A DNA stretch of 64,000 nucleotides from Bacillus sp. BP-3 (GTDB lineage Bacteria; Bacillota; Bacilli; Bacillales; Bacillaceae_G): contig NZ_JAQOTJ010000009.1 of assembly GCF_028401955.1 (NCBI RefSeq), positions 130,271-194,270 on the forward strand, written 5' to 3'. The notes under the pieces were generated by a model. It did not search any database. It saw only the letters and a program-made list of their open reading frames with translations, and was not told the origin of the DNA. Positions 38,699 through 49,287 of this stretch are shown here, one piece after another (the first letter of the stretch is position 1; the number at the start of each line of letters is the position of its first letter). Position numbers and translations under genes: made by a program.

Positions 38699-40213
38699 AT
38701 GAAGTTATTAGAACAGATTGAAAAATGGGCGCTTGAAACGCCTGACCAAACTGCATTCGTTTGGCGAGATGCGAAAATTACGTACAAACAATTAAAAGAA
38801 GACTCTGATGCATTAGCACATTGGATTTCTTCTCAATATGGTGATGACCGTTCACCAATTATCGTATACGGACATATGCAACCAGAAATGATTGTCTGTT
38901 TCCTAGGGTGTGTCAAAGCTGGTCATGCGTATATTCCAGTAGACGTCTCAATTCCAGCTGATCGTGTATTGCGCATTGCGGAAAGTTCTGGTGCAAAGCT
39001 GCTTTTATCTCCAACTGAGGTTACAGTAGCTGAATTACCAGTTGAGACTATTGATGGAAACAAATTAGAAGATATTCTTCTTACTCATAAAGGAAAGATT
39101 CCAAATCCTGACCATGCAGTAAATGACGAAGACAACTTCTACATCATTTACACATCAGGTAGTACAGGAAATCCAAAAGGTGTACAAATTACGTCTAACT
39201 GCCTTGTAAGCTTTACAAAATGGATAGTTGAAGACTTCAACTTACAAACAGGACAAGTCTTCTTGAACCAGGCGCCTTTCTCATTTGACTTATCTGTTAT
39301 GGACATTTATCCATCATTAGTAACCGGTGGTACACTATGGGCAATTGATAAAGATATGATTGCACGTCCAAAAGATTTATTTGTTTCTTTAGAACAATCA
39401 GATATACAAGTTTGGACATCTACACCGTCCTTTGCAGAAATGTGTTTAATGGAACCATCTTTCTCAGAAGGTATGCTTCCAAATATGAAAACATTCTTAT
39501 TCTGCGGTGAAGTATTATCTAATGATATTTCAAGAAAACTGTTAGAGCGTTTCCCAAAAGCTACGATTATGAATACATATGGCCCAACAGAAGCAACTGT
39601 TGCAGTGACTGGTATCCATGTAACAAATGAAGTAGTGGAGAAATATCAATCTCTTCCAGTCGGTTACTGTAAATCAGATTGCCGCATCATCATTATGAAA
39701 GAAGATGGTACAATTGCGGCTGACGGTGAAAAGGGTGAAATCGTCATTGTTGGTCCAAGTGTAAGTGTTGGATACTTAGGAAGCCCTGAATTAACAGAAA
39801 AAGCATTCACTGTTATTGACGGCGAACGCGCTTATAAAACAGGTGACGCTGGCTATTTAGAAAATGGACTTCTTTTCTATAACGGTCGTCTTGATTTCCA
39901 AATTAAACTTCACGGTTATCGAATGGAATTAGAAGAAATTGAACACCACCTTCGTTCTTGTTCATATGTGGAAGGAGCTGTTGTACTTCCAATTAAAAAA
40001 GGTGAAAAATATGACTACTTATTAGCAGTTGTTGTTCCAGGTGAACATTCTTTTGAAAAAGAATTCAAATTAACATCTGCTATTAAAAAAGAACTCAATG
40101 AACGATTACCGAATTACATGATTCCACGAAAATTCATGTATCAATCTTCTATTCCAATGACACCAAATGGAAAAGTAGATCGTAAAAAATTATTGAGTGA
40201 GGTTACAGCATGA
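38699..40213 (+). CDS. dltA: D-alanine-poly(phosphoribitol/carrier protein) ligase DltA
   Basis: 504 residues. Adenylating enzyme that activates D-Ala with ATP and loads it on DltC. The A3 phosphate-binding loop is [13 protein letters not shown], with [13 protein letters not shown] and [11 protein letters not shown] further on and the C-terminal catalytic Lys in [10 protein letters not shown]. Resistance to cationic peptides depends on this operon in Gram-positives. Confidence 0.96.
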   Translation: MKLLEQIEKWALETPDQTAFVWRDAKITYKQLKEDSDALAHWISSQYGDDRSPIIVYGHMQPEMIVCFLGCVKAGHAYIPVDVSIPADRVLRIAESSGAKLLLSPTEVTVAELPVETIDGNKLEDILLTHKGKIPNPDHAVNDEDNFYIIYTSGSTGNPKGVQITSNCLVSFTKWIVEDFNLQTGQVFLNQAPFSFDLSVMDIYPSLVTGGTLWAIDKDMIARPKDLFVSLEQSDIQVWTSTPSFAEMCLMEPSFSEGMLPNMKTFLFCGEVLSNDISRKLLERFPKATIMNTYGPTEATVAVTGIHVTNEVVEKYQSLPVGYCKSDCRIIIMKEDGTIAADGEKGEIVIVGPSVSVGYLGSPELTEKAFTVIDGERAYKTGDAGYLENGLLFYNGRLDFQIKLHGYRMELEEIEHHLRSCSYVEGAVVLPIKKGEKYDYLLAVVVPGEHSFEKEFKLTSAIKKELNERLPNYMIPRKFMYQSSIPMTPNGKVDRKKLLSEVTA

Positions 40214-41403
40214 CCCCATATGCATCATTTTATTTTTTCGCTATTGTAGGCATTTTGCTTATTCCTACCATTATTGCTGGGTTACGAGGGAAAATGCTGC
40301 GCAAATATAATGCGGTTGTAACACTTATTATGCTCGCTGTTATCTTTTCAGATAAACCAATACAAGCTGTTGCACTAGCAATATTTGCAATTTGGCAATA
40401 TGTTTTGATTAAAGGCTACTTAACGTTAAGACAGCGTGATAACAAAACGAGTATTTTTTGCATCGCTGTTATTTTATCGATTTTGCCACTTATCTTAGTG
40501 AAAATCGTACCTGCTATTCCAGCTTTAAAATCAATCGTATTTTTTAATGATATACCAGCTATCAAATTAATTGTGTTTCTTGGTATATCCTACGTAACAT
40601 TTAGAGCTGTACAAATGGTATTTGAAATTCGTGATGGTCTGATTAAAGAAATATCACTATTTAAGTTTTGGGAGTTTCTTTTATTTTTCCCAGCGATTTC
40701 AACTGGCCCGATCGATCGTTATCGTCGATTCCAAAAGGATTTAGAGAAACCACCAACAGCAGATGAGTATAAAGCAATGCTTTATACAGGAATCAATCGT
40801 ATTTTCCAGGGCTTTCTTTACAAATTTATTATTGCGTACTTAATTAAAAACCATATTTGGGATGCAGCAATTTCTAAACAAACTACATTTATTTCATTTA
40901 TGACTGATATGTACGCTTATAGTTTATATCTATTCTTTGACTTTGCAGGATATAGCGCATTCGTAATCGGTGTAAGTTATATAATGGGTATTAAAATGCC
41001 AGAAAACTTTAACAAACCTTTCTTAAGTCGTAATATTAAAGACTTTTGGAACCGTTGGCACATGACATTATCTTTCTGGTTCCGCGACTTTATTTATATG
41101 CGCTTTGTCTTTTTTGCAACAAAGAAAAAATTAATTAAAAACCGCTATACAATTTCTTATATCGGTGCATTTTTAAACTTTGGAATTATGGGCATTTGGC
41201 ATGGACTAACGTGGTATTATATTACATATGGCTTGTATCATGCCATTTTGTTCATTGCGTTTGATATATTTGAACGTAAAAATAAAAAGCATAAGTTTTG
41301 GCCAAATAATAAATTTACACATGTCCTTGGAATTATCATTACATTCCATTTCGTTTGTCTCGGTCTTCTACTCTTCTCAGGTAACCTAGGCAGACACTTT
41401 TAG
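40210..41403 (+). CDS. dltB: D-alanyl transfer protein DltB (MBOAT family)
   Basis: 397 residues, about eleven membrane segments. The MBOAT catalytic His is in [31 protein letters not shown] and [11 protein letters not shown] are family blocks. It moves D-Ala from DltC across the membrane. The ATG overlaps the dltA stop by four bases. Confidence 0.96.
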   Translation: MTPYASFYFFAIVGILLIPTIIAGLRGKMLRKYNAVVTLIMLAVIFSDKPIQAVALAIFAIWQYVLIKGYLTLRQRDNKTSIFCIAVILSILPLILVKIVPAIPALKSIVFFNDIPAIKLIVFLGISYVTFRAVQMVFEIRDGLIKEISLFKFWEFLLFFPAISTGPIDRYRRFQKDLEKPPTADEYKAMLYTGINRIFQGFLYKFIIAYLIKNHIWDAAISKQTTFISFMTDMYAYSLYLFFDFAGYSAFVIGVSYIMGIKMPENFNKPFLSRNIKDFWNRWHMTLSFWFRDFIYMRFVFFATKKKLIKNRYTISYIGAFLNFGIMGIWHGLTWYYITYGLYHAILFIAFDIFERKNKKHKFWPNNKFTHVLGIIITFHFVCLGLLLFSGNLGRHF

Positions 41404-41461
41404 TTAAAAACTTCTTAGGAAGTTACACATAATACATTATGGATATAAAGGAGAATAAACA

Positions 41462-41701
41462 ATGGCTGAATTTAAAGATCAAGTATTAGATATTTTAGAG
41501 GAAGTATGTGAAAATGACATCGTAAAAGAAAATACAGATGTACAATTATTTGAAGAAGGCATTCTTGATTCTTTCGGTACAGTATCATTATTAGTAGAAT
41601 TCCAAGAACGTTTAGGCATTGAAGTGTCTATTTCTGATTTTGATCGCGACGAGTGGGCAACACCAAACATGATTATTAAGAAACTGGAAGATATGCGATG
41701 A
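41462..41701 (+). CDS. dltC: D-alanyl carrier protein DltC
   Basis: 79 residues. Acyl-carrier fold; the phosphopantetheine Ser is S37 in [18 protein letters not shown] before the ATG, 58 bases after dltB; its stop overlaps the dltD start. Confidence 0.96.
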   Translation: MAEFKDQVLDILEEVCENDIVKENTDVQLFEEGILDSFGTVSLLVEFQERLGIEVSISDFDRDEWATPNMIIKKLEDMR

Positions 41702-42873
41702 AAAAAACAACGTTTGGCCCGATGCTTCTAGCATTTGCTCTTTTCTGCGTGGTGTTATTTATTCCATCACGCTTCTTTTTACCACTTATCGGGGAGCAAA
41801 AGGTCGACGATGCCACAACATCTTTAAAGAAAGAAATGTTTCAAGGCATTGCAATACAACAAAAGATGCTAGAAGATCCAAAATACCTTCCGATGTATGG
41901 TTCATCGGAATTTTCCCGCATGGATGTGTACCATCCATCGAACTACTTTAAAGTAAAAAATCAAGAATTCACACCGTTTCTTATCGGTCGTGGTGGAACA
42001 CAAAGTCTTACTCACGTATTAAGTCTAGCTTCCTCAATGGATCAGTTAGAAAATCGTAAAATTGTCTTTGTCCTTTCACCACAATGGTTTGTAAAAGAAG
42101 GTTTAGATGAAGTGCATTTTGCGCCAAACTTTTCGTCTCAACAAGCGTACCATCTCATCTTTAACAATGACTTAAAGCCTGAGATGAAAAAGCAAATTGC
42201 TGAGCGATTATTAAGATTTGAGATTGTTCGAAAAGATACACTCTTAAAAACTTCTTTAGAAGGAATTGTATATGACGACACAAAACATAACGTGAAAGCG
42301 GCGGCAGCAAAACCATTTGCATACGTATATCGTAATATTTTAGACCGTAAAGACTTAGTTACATCAATATTTGATATTAAACCGCGAAAAACACATTTAG
42401 ATCCTGAATTAAAATCCCTTGCTTGGGAAGAAATTCGTAAGCGAGCAGAAAAAACTGGTGAATTGGAATCTAAAACGAATCCATTCGGCATTGAAGATCC
42501 GTACTATAATAAGGGCATTAAGAAGAAATTAGAACATCTAAAAGGTTATCGAGCGAATGAATCATTCGATGAATCACCAGAGTATGACGATTTCCAATTA
42601 GTCTTAGACATTTTAAAACAATCGCATGCAAAACCATTGTTTATTTCTGTTCCTGTTAATGGTCCATGGTACGATTATGCTGGATTCCCAAAAGAACGCC
42701 GTGATGTATACTATAAAAAAATTAATGAACAAATTGCTAAAGCTGGATTCCCAGTTGCAGACTTTTCAAGCCACGAATATGATAAGTATTTCTTAAAAGA
42801 TACGATGCATTTAGGTTGGAAAGGCTGGGTATATGTCGACGAGTCACTTCAACAGTTTTATAAAAGCAACTAA
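41698..42873 (+). CDS. dltD: D-alanyl transfer protein DltD
   Basis: 391 residues. One N-terminal membrane anchor, then an extracellular SGNH-like domain: nucleophile Ser in [11 protein letters not shown], Asp-His pair in [10 protein letters not shown]. Proposed to complete D-Ala transfer onto the teichoic acid. Ends the operon. Confidence 0.95.
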   Translation: MKKTTFGPMLLAFALFCVVLFIPSRFFLPLIGEQKVDDATTSLKKEMFQGIAIQQKMLEDPKYLPMYGSSEFSRMDVYHPSNYFKVKNQEFTPFLIGRGGTQSLTHVLSLASSMDQLENRKIVFVLSPQWFVKEGLDEVHFAPNFSSQQAYHLIFNNDLKPEMKKQIAERLLRFEIVRKDTLLKTSLEGIVYDDTKHNVKAAAAKPFAYVYRNILDRKDLVTSIFDIKPRKTHLDPELKSLAWEEIRKRAEKTGELESKTNPFGIEDPYYNKGIKKKLEHLKGYRANESFDESPEYDDFQLVLDILKQSHAKPLFISVPVNGPWYDYAGFPKERRDVYYKKINEQIAKAGFPVADFSSHEYDKYFLKDTMHLGWKGWVYVDESLQQFYKSN

Positions 42874-42910
42874 AAAAGAACGCTTGAATTTTTCAAGCGT
42901 TCTTTTTTAC
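42872..42910. terminator. Bidirectional terminator, dltD / nitronate monooxygenase
   Basis: AAAAAAGAACGCTTGAA pairs with TTCAAGCGTTCTTTTTT. Confidence 0.92.
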
Positions 42911-43992
42911 TTATAGATAGTGCTTTGTAATCTAGTTAATGTTTCCTTTGTCTCTTTAATCACTCGCATGATAATGTGCTCTGCCTCTTCCATTTTTGCT
43001 AAGGATGAAGCTTGCCCTGCCCAAAGTGACATGTACTCACGATTATTTTGTTTAACTGCCGCTTGGCGAATTTCTGTTGTTAATACATTTTGAATTGGAT
43101 ATGCAGGAAATTTCTCTTCTTTATTTTTTAATTGTTTGATAAAACTATTTTGAATTCCTCTTGCATATTTACCTGAAAATGCACGTGTCATTGTCGTACT
43201 TTGGTCTGTACTCTTTATTATTGCTTCTTTATGTGCCTTATGAGCCGCACTTTCATAACAAGTTAAAAATGCTGTGCCCATTTGTACTCCTTCGGAACCA
43301 AGTGCATAAGCTGCCACTACTCCCCGCCCATCCATAATTCCCCCTGCCGCAACAATAGGGATTTGCGGAATAGCGTCAACAAGCTGCGGAATCAGTGCAG
43401 TTGTGCCAATCATGGAATCTTGTTCTTTTCCAAGAAATGTTCCGCGATGTCCTCCTGCTTCACTTCCTTGTCCTACAATAATATCTACACCTAAATGTGC
43501 CAATACTTTCCCTTCGGCCACATTTGTTGCCGTACCAACTATTTTTATCCCATGCCCCTTTAATCTCTCTATTTCTTCCCGTTTTGGTGTATCAAAAGTA
43601 AAACTAAAAACAGGCACGTTCTCTTCTATAAGAACTTCCAGCTGTTCTTTATAATTTTCTGGTAACTGCATTGTTTTCTTCACTATTTCTAATTGCAGTT
43701 GTTCCCGAATAGGTTGTAATAAATGCTGTGCTTCTTCTACTTCTTTTTCATTCATTTGTATATCATTTGTAATAAACAAGTTCACTGCGAACGGTTTATC
43801 TGTTAACTGACGAATTGAACGTACTGCAAGGCGAATTTGTTCAGAACTCATATATCCTGCACCTAACGTCCCTAATCCTCCGCTATTAGACACAGCAGCT
43901 ACTAACTCTGGTGTTACAACTGTTCCTGCCATCCCGGCTTGAATAATAGGATATGTAATTTGTAGCTTCTCACATACTCGGCTATAAAACAT
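42907..43992 (-). CDS. Nitronate monooxygenase family flavoprotein
   Basis: 361 residues, FMN TIM barrel of the NMO / FabK superfamily. QGSEAGGHRGTF and AAGGIMDGRGVVAAYALGS are the FMN-binding blocks; the His in SEAGGH is the catalytic base of nitronate monooxygenases. FabK-type enoyl reductase activity is the alternative. Monocistronic. Confidence 0.85.
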   Translation of the reverse strand: MFYSRVCEKLQITYPIIQAGMAGTVVTPELVAAVSNSGGLGTLGAGYMSSEQIRLAVRSIRQLTDKPFAVNLFITNDIQMNEKEVEEAQHLLQPIREQLQLEIVKKTMQLPENYKEQLEVLIEENVPVFSFTFDTPKREEIERLKGHGIKIVGTATNVAEGKVLAHLGVDIIVGQGSEAGGHRGTFLGKEQDSMIGTTALIPQLVDAIPQIPIVAAGGIMDGRGVVAAYALGSEGVQMGTAFLTCYESAAHKAHKEAIIKSTDQSTTMTRAFSGKYARGIQNSFIKQLKNKEEKFPAYPIQNVLTTEIRQAAVKQNNREYMSLWAGQASSLAKMEEAEHIIMRVIKETKETLTRLQSTIYK

Positions 43993-44102
43993 TTATTTCT
44001 CTCCTTTCTCTTATACTTTCTTGGCCACCAAAAGCATTTCCTTCTTTCCTCAATTATTGAAGACACATTGCATGAATATAGTGTAAGAAAGGTGGGAATT
44101 TG

Positions 44103-45005
44103 ATGCAATATCCAGAACCGTTACAATACGGAGATACCGTTATGATCATCGCTCCAGCAGGTCCCCCATCTATAGACCACATTCTTCAAGCAAAACAAAA
44201 GTTCGAAGAGATGGGCTTATTTGTTATCATTGGAAAGAGTGTACAAGAAAAACGAGGATATTTAGCTGGAGATGATACCGTTCGCCTTCATGACTTACAC
44301 GAGGCCTTTACAAACCCATATGTGAAAGGGATTTTTTGTGCTAGAGGAGGATATGGGACTGGTCGCCTTCTACCTTCTATTAACTATGGACTCATTCGAG
44401 ATAATCCAAAAATTTTCTGGGGTTATAGTGATATTACAGCTTTACACATCGCTTTTGAGCAATTGGCACAACTCGTTACGTTTCATGGTCCCATGATGGA
44501 GGAAGTGGGAAAGGGACTTGATACCCTCTCTTTCTCCTCTTTCAAACAACTTTTTCGTCCATACTCTATTATTCTAGAAGGAGCAGCGTTTCTTCACTCT
44601 TTCAATTGTTGCATCACCGCTCCTCTTGTCGGAGGAAACTTAAGCGTAATTACAAGTACTCTCGGTACACCGTACGAAATTGATACAAAAAACAAATTAT
44701 TATTATTGGAAGACATCGGCGAAGAGCCTTATCGCGTTGATCGCATGTTAAATCAATTGCGCTTAGGAAAGAAATTTGAACAGTGTGCTGGTGTTATCTT
44801 TACAAATTGTCATAAGTGTACATCTTCAAAACCAGCTTTATCTATTTCTGAAATTTTATATGATTACATTATCTCTTATAATATTCCCCTTTTGTATAAC
44901 CTACCAATTGGCCATATACAACCAAATATAGGAATCCCTCTAGGTGTTCCTGCTACAATAAATGGGCAACAAAAAACACTTTCTATCTCTTCTGGTATAA
45001 AGTGA
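44103..45005 (+). CDS. LD-carboxypeptidase (peptidase family S66)
   Basis: 300 residues. Catalytic Ser in FWGYSDITALH, Glu in LLEDIGEEPYRVDRML and His in NLPIGHIQPNIGIPLG form the S66 triad. LdcA-type enzymes trim the terminal D-Ala of muropeptide tetrapeptides; MccF-like microcin immunity is the alternative. ATG preferred over the TTG before it, with GGTGGG upstream. The final codons ATA AAG TGA come from the bcr1-like repeat. Confidence 0.88.
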   Translation: MQYPEPLQYGDTVMIIAPAGPPSIDHILQAKQKFEEMGLFVIIGKSVQEKRGYLAGDDTVRLHDLHEAFTNPYVKGIFCARGGYGTGRLLPSINYGLIRDNPKIFWGYSDITALHIAFEQLAQLVTFHGPMMEEVGKGLDTLSFSSFKQLFRPYSIILEGAAFLHSFNCCITAPLVGGNLSVITSTLGTPYEIDTKNKLLLLEDIGEEPYRVDRMLNQLRLGKKFEQCAGVIFTNCHKCTSSKPALSISEILYDYIISYNIPLLYNLPIGHIQPNIGIPLGVPATINGQQKTLSISSGIK

Positions 45006-45116
45006 AACTTCCATCACCAATCGGGCTTTTACGGGCAATTATCCCCACCTCTTCTTTACTTCTCCTTCAAACCTTGAGGTTGGGGGCTTACTGCCCGTTA
45101 ATGCGGGATAATGTGA
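44997..45116 (+). repeat. bcr1-like repeat providing the stop codon of the LD-carboxypeptidase gene
   Basis: About 120 bp from ATAAAGTGAAACTTCCATCA to GCGGGATAATGTGAAC. Inner arms CGGGCTTTTACGGGCA / CTGCCCGTTAATGCGGG and CCCCACCT/AGGTTGGGGG. The reading frame of the upstream gene enters it and stops at its TGA. Confidence 0.6.
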
Positions 45117-45172
45117 ACTTTGCATCAAGAAGAGTTTCTTCATATTCTCTGACTCTTATACTACTTTTATAG

Positions 45173-45207
45173 GAAAAAGGAGAAGCTTGTCTGCTTCTCC
45201 TTTTTCC
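45173..45207. terminator. Terminator next to the Asn-rich protein gene
   Basis: AAAAAGGAGAAGC, loop, GCTTCTCCTTTTT; runs on both sides, serving the leftward Asn-rich gene and possibly rightward transcripts. Confidence 0.85.
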
Positions 45208-45212
45208 ATTCA

Positions 45213-45431
45213 TTAATTCTTGTTGTTGTTGTTATTGTTGTTCCACATGTTCCAACCAAAACAGCAGTTATTCTTGTTTTTGTTATTGTTGTTATTGTTG
45301 TTATTGTTGTTGTTCTTATTATTATTATTGTTATTGTTCCACATGTTCCAACCAAAACAGCAGTTATTCTTGTTATTCTTGTTGTTATTATTGTTATTAT
45401 TGTTATTATTGTTATTATTATCGTTAGCCAT
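45213..45431 (-). CDS. Asparagine-rich low-complexity protein with two CCFGWNMW motifs
   Basis: 72 residues, 49 of them Asn. After MAND come runs of Asn with scattered Lys; CCFGWNMW occurs at residues 24-31 and 56-63, each followed by seven Asn and Lys. The DNA is a GTT/ATT triplet tract on the plus strand. AGAGGATGGGGATAT precedes the ATG and a terminator follows, so it is probably expressed. A spore-surface or assembly role is possible (Cys pairs, Trp, poly-Asn), but no family was recognised. Confidence 0.7.
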   Translation of the reverse strand: MANDNNNNNNNNNNNNNKNNKNNCCFGWNMWNNNNNNNKNNNNNNNNNNNKNKNNCCFGWNMWNNNNNNNKN

Positions 45432-45499
45432 ATATCCCCATCCTCTCTTGGTCAAGCTACTAATACTATATGTCCCCTTGAAAGAATGGTAACGGCAAT

Positions 45500-45898
45500 T
45501 TATTGATAATAATTAAAAATTCTTCCGGAAGCAATGTCAGCAATTTCTGGAGGTGTAAATGTTTTGTCAAGATCTGTGCCAACATTTAAGACCGCTGTTG
45601 CTTCCACATCAATGCTTTCAAATAACTCTTTTCCACGAATCGAAATAACAGGTACATCTTCAGGCAATGCAGCTTGTAAAAATTCAAGCTGCGTAAAGAA
45701 TGGTAAAATCCATCTTCCTTCCCCCTGAAAATAGCGTAAATGCACTATTCCTTGTGAATCTCCTTCTTTTATATCAACCGTTCCTGCAACATAAACGTGT
45801 GTTGTTAATAACGTTTCATAAAATTCTTTTTGTTTTTGTTTATCTTCATCAGCTAATGCTAATAATGTTTCTAATTTTTTTACTGGAATATGTGCCAT
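45500..45898 (-). CDS. SseB-like hypothetical protein
   Basis: 132 residues starting MAHIPVKKLETLLALA (AGGGTGG upstream). The central part (WILPFFTQLEFLQAALPEDVPVISIRGKELFE) and DVEATAVLNVG resemble the SseB N-terminal domain family. Soluble, function unknown. The 330 bases upstream (45899-46230) contain no gene or clear motif. Confidence 0.6.
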   Translation of the reverse strand: MAHIPVKKLETLLALADEDKQKQKEFYETLLTTHVYVAGTVDIKEGDSQGIVHLRYFQGEGRWILPFFTQLEFLQAALPEDVPVISIRGKELFESIDVEATAVLNVGTDLDKTFTPPEIADIASGRIFNYYQ

Positions 45899-46230
45899 TC
45901 GCCGCCACCCTGCTTTCAAAATTATTGTAATGTAATTATACAAAATATTCTTATTTTTTTCTATAAAATTATTTTTTCACTATAAAGCTAAGTAACTTCT
46001 CCTTTCTCAGTCTGCTAACAATAATCATTCTGGCTATAATTGAAACATTCAATAATAGCTTTTTTACATTGTTTTTTGAAAAGTGCATTACAACCGATAT
46101 GAAACATGTCTTCCCTCAATGAAAATATTTTTTGTTAAGTTTATTCAAAAAACACGTAAAAACATCTTACAATGAGTATAAAAATGTTTTATTATGTATT
46201 AAAATACAAAGTTAAGAAAGGGGCACCACA

Positions 46231-46413
46231 GTGAAAATTTGGTTTTACGAAAAAACAAAAACCACAAATGATTTACTCGGTATTTGGGATAACGTTCCCA
46301 CTATTCCGCGAATCGGTGAGAAAGTAGAGCTTTTAAAGAAAGTACGTACTGTAACGGACATTAAATATATAAAAAATGGGAATAACTTTCATGTTGAAAT
46401 TTTTATTTACTAA
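46231..46413 (+). CDS. Hypothetical protein, 60 residues
   Basis: GTG start behind AAGAAAGGGGCACCACA. MKIWFYEKTKTTNDLLGIWD then a beta-rich remainder ending FHVEIFIY. No family recognised. Convergent with the CPBP protease gene. Confidence 0.6.
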   Translation: MKIWFYEKTKTTNDLLGIWDNVPTIPRIGEKVELLKKVRTVTDIKYIKNGNNFHVEIFIY

Positions 46414-46418
46414 AGAAA

Positions 46419-46447
46419 AAAGCTCTCCATACTTTTTAGGAGAGCCT
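46419..46447 (-). terminator. Terminator of the CPBP gene
   Basis: Minus strand GCTCTCC, loop, GGAGAGCTTTTTTC; overlaps the last codons of the CPBP gene. Weaker U-run on the plus strand. Confidence 0.75.
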
Positions 46448-47479
46448 TTCTCTTTCATCTGCTTTTTTTATCACAATTGTATCATTCACTAGTTCCACTT
46501 TTACATAATCACTTTCTTCTAAACCTAAGTGATTGACAGCTTCATCAGGTAATTCAACAGCCATGTAGCGCTCGGTGAAAACAACTTGACTATATGCAGC
46601 TTGCTCTACAATCAAATCAGCTTGTTTTTCTTCTTGAATGATTCGAAGTAGAGGCAGTCCAACTTCTCTTACAGTACGCCAATTACGACGAATAAAGGGA
46701 ACAAGCCATAATAAGCTAATAATAATGATAACAAGACCCATCCATAAATTACTCAGTGCTTGTAAATCAGCAATTTTTACTGGTTCTTGTGCACTGCTAT
46801 CAGTAAATTGAATGATACTAACAACAGTATTGTTTAAGGCGTGAACAATAATATTTGTCCATAGGCTTTTCGTCTTTATATATAAAAGACACATAACAAC
46901 ACCAAATAAAAAGGCACCAACTACATCAACATGCCCAAATCCAAAAATAAGCGAAGAAATGATAATGGCCCGTTTCACACCCCATTTATACGCCATTCGG
47001 TTTAAGAAAAAGCCTCTGAAGATCACTTCTTCCATAATTGGAGCAAATATACAAGCTGAGATGACACTTAAAATTTTTGTAAAAGTAGTGCTCATATCAA
47101 TAACATTTCCATCACTTAATAAATCAACTAAAAAGTCCGGAATCATCTGAGCTAGTATGTAAAATTGAATAAAAGATACACCGAATGAAAAAATCATTCC
47201 CATAGCCGTAGCAATTAAAATAAGTCGCCATGGAATTGATGATGGTTTATCAAAAAAACTTGTAAATACTGCGTTATGTTTTTTCATCTTATAAAACAAC
47301 CAAAGTAATGGAAAAGCAAAGAAAACTAGGGTGTCTGAGACAAATTGGAATACACCATTTTCAGCACCAATTATCTCTAGTGGAAGATATACAATAAACG
47401 CACCTAAAATCATCCACCCAAAAAAACTGCGTAGTCGAATCCGTGAAAATGCAAGGTTAATAGAAAACACTTCCAACAT
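46436..47479 (-). CDS. CPBP intramembrane protease with C-terminal AbrB-like domain
   Basis: 347 residues. Residues 1-270 hold about eight membrane helices with the CPBP/Abi motifs EEVIFRGFF (Glu-Glu and Arg), FGFGH and HALNN. The last 50 residues (YMAVELPDEAVNHLGLEESD then VKVELVNDTIVIKKAD) read like a SpoVT/AbrB-type swapped-hairpin domain, an uncommon combination. CPBP proteins process prenylated or membrane peptides and some confer bacteriocin immunity. Monocistronic. Confidence 0.8.
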   Translation of the reverse strand: MLEVFSINLAFSRIRLRSFFGWMILGAFIVYLPLEIIGAENGVFQFVSDTLVFFAFPLLWLFYKMKKHNAVFTSFFDKPSSIPWRLILIATAMGMIFSFGVSFIQFYILAQMIPDFLVDLLSDGNVIDMSTTFTKILSVISACIFAPIMEEVIFRGFFLNRMAYKWGVKRAIIISSLIFGFGHVDVVGAFLFGVVMCLLYIKTKSLWTNIIVHALNNTVVSIIQFTDSSAQEPVKIADLQALSNLWMGLVIIIISLLWLVPFIRRNWRTVREVGLPLLRIIQEEKQADLIVEQAAYSQVVFTERYMAVELPDEAVNHLGLEESDYVKVELVNDTIVIKKADERERLS

Positions 47480-47562
47480 GATATATTTATATTATAGTAT
47501 CAATATGCTGTAATTTCTTCCTTTTTTTATTAAATTAGTCTTGTATCATCCTACAACTCCCA

Positions 47563-47594
47563 AAATAAATCCCCGCCTAAGCGAGGATTTATTT
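47563..47594 (-). terminator. Terminator of the ABC transporter operon
   Basis: Minus strand AAATCCTCGC, TTAG, GCGGGGATTTATTTTG just after the permease stop. Confidence 0.8.
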
Positions 47595-48371
47595 TTATAA
47601 CACATCACGTTTTTGAAACAATGCACCCGAAGCAACGAGTAAAACGGCAAAATGAGCTAGCACAAATAATAAAGAAGTTGTAAAGCTAAACTCTGTAAAT
47701 ATTGGTTTGGCCCCTTGACTTAGCAACACATTACTATCATACATATTTAAATTTAAGTGAAACATTACAATATATTTTGCTGTACCTTGAGCAAATTGGA
47801 ATACTAGCATTTTTAACATTCCCTCTAGGAAGAAGAAAAATAGTGTAATAACTAATGGTAAAACTGATTTTCTAAAAATATTCGCTAGCAAGAATGCAAC
47901 TGTTGGATAAAAGAATATCGGTAAAATATTATATGCAAAACGTTTTAACAAAATTGTAAAAGTTACCGCTCCAGTGTCCCCGCCAAATACAATGAGACCA
48001 ATCAGCATTGCTGTAAGTAAAGAAGCAATACATACAAACAATATAGCTAAGAGAATTGTAATATATTTTGAAAATAAGATCGTAACTCGTTTTCTTGGTC
48101 GAATCAATAATTGTTTAATTGTCCCTTTTTGAAATTCCTCTGTAATTGTGCGGGATGCTAACGTAACTCCAAAGATTGTTGCAAACGTAACAATCATGCC
48201 GATATTTTGCTCTGCAAACATAATGAATCCTTCAATTTTGATTTCAGGTGGAGCCCATTTTTTGATAATAACTGCTGCTGCAATTTCTAATACTGCTAGC
48301 ACTCCTAATAAAATATACATACTCTTTTTTGCATGCAACTTTAAAAATTCATTTTGAATTAACTTTATCAT
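47595..48371 (-). CDS. ABC-2 type transporter permease
   Basis: 258 residues, six predicted helices. The N-terminus MIKLIQNEFLKLHAKKS is typical of bacitracin/lantibiotic-type ABC-2 permeases (BcrB/SpaE-like). Overlaps its ATPase gene by one base. Substrate unknown. Confidence 0.85.
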   Translation of the reverse strand: MIKLIQNEFLKLHAKKSMYILLGVLAVLEIAAAVIIKKWAPPEIKIEGFIMFAEQNIGMIVTFATIFGVTLASRTITEEFQKGTIKQLLIRPRKRVTILFSKYITILLAILFVCIASLLTAMLIGLIVFGGDTGAVTFTILLKRFAYNILPIFFYPTVAFLLANIFRKSVLPLVITLFFFFLEGMLKMLVFQFAQGTAKYIVMFHLNLNMYDSNVLLSQGAKPIFTEFSFTTSLLFVLAHFAVLLVASGALFQKRDVL

Positions 48372-49273
48372 TATGCTTTCACTCCCCCTGTAACTGCTAA
48401 GAATTCATCTTCTAATGATTTATTTTGAACGGTTACACCGTACACAAGAACATCAGCATGCACTAAATTTTTCACAAGTTGCGGAATTTCCTCTTTCATG
48501 ACAGATACAATAATTTTGTTTTCTTGTATGGTTCCTTTAATCAGTTCATTCGCTTTCTCTACTTGATTCACTTCAATGGCTACCATAATCTTGTCATCAC
48601 TTTTTACCTGTCCACGTAAACTATACTCTTGCACAAATTGTCCCTTCTTAATAATAACGACACGATCACACATCAGCTCAATTTCACTTAATAAGTGACT
48701 TGATACAATGACTGCAATGTTTTCTTCTTTTGCCAAACGCTGTAAGTAATCTCGAATTTCACGAATTCCCGCTGGATCTAAACCATTTGTCGGCTCATCT
48801 AAAATTAAAATTTTCGGATTATGCAGTAATGCTTGCGCAATCCCTAAACGTTGTTTCATACCAAGAGAATATGTTTTTACCTTTTTATGAATCGCATGCT
48901 CTAGTTCAACAAGCTTTACAATTTCAGCAATTCGTTCTTTACCAATTGGTGTAACAGCCATATTGGCAAAATGCTTTAAATTTTGCATTCCCGTCATATA
49001 TTCATATAGCTCCGGGTTCTCTACAATCGCTCCAATATACTCTAGCGCTTTTTCACGTTCAGTACGTATACTATGGCCACAAATTGTAATATCACCTTCT
49101 GATACTGAAATCAGCCCTGTCATCATCCGAATTGTCGTCGTCTTTCCACTTCCATTTGGCCCAAGAAAGCCGTACACTTCCCCTTCCTGTACTTCAAACG
49201 AAAGACCACGAATAATTTCAGCACTGCCTATTTTTTTATGAACATTTTCTAATTTCACTACTACATTTCCCAA
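48371..49273 (-). CDS. ABC transporter ATP-binding protein
   Basis: 300 residues. Walker A GPNGSGKTTT, signature YSLGMKQRLGIAQ, Walker B ILILDEPTNGLD and the H-loop SSHLL. The C-terminal extension is that of BcrA-type drug or peptide exporters. TTG start with GGAGG eight bases upstream. Confidence 0.9.
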   Translation of the reverse strand: MGNVVVKLENVHKKIGSAEIIRGLSFEVQEGEVYGFLGPNGSGKTTTIRMMTGLISVSEGDITICGHSIRTEREKALEYIGAIVENPELYEYMTGMQNLKHFANMAVTPIGKERIAEIVKLVELEHAIHKKVKTYSLGMKQRLGIAQALLHNPKILILDEPTNGLDPAGIREIRDYLQRLAKEENIAVIVSSHLLSEIELMCDRVVIIKKGQFVQEYSLRGQVKSDDKIMVAIEVNQVEKANELIKGTIQENKIIVSVMKEEIPQLVKNLVHADVLVYGVTVQNKSLEDEFLAVTGGVKA

Positions 49274-49287
49274 TGTCTATTCCTCCT

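Noticed and set aside
45213-45431. Sequencing artefact or simple microsatellite only
   Set aside because: The repeat is interrupted by two intact CCFGWNMW blocks, has a ribosome site and a terminator, and stays in one frame.
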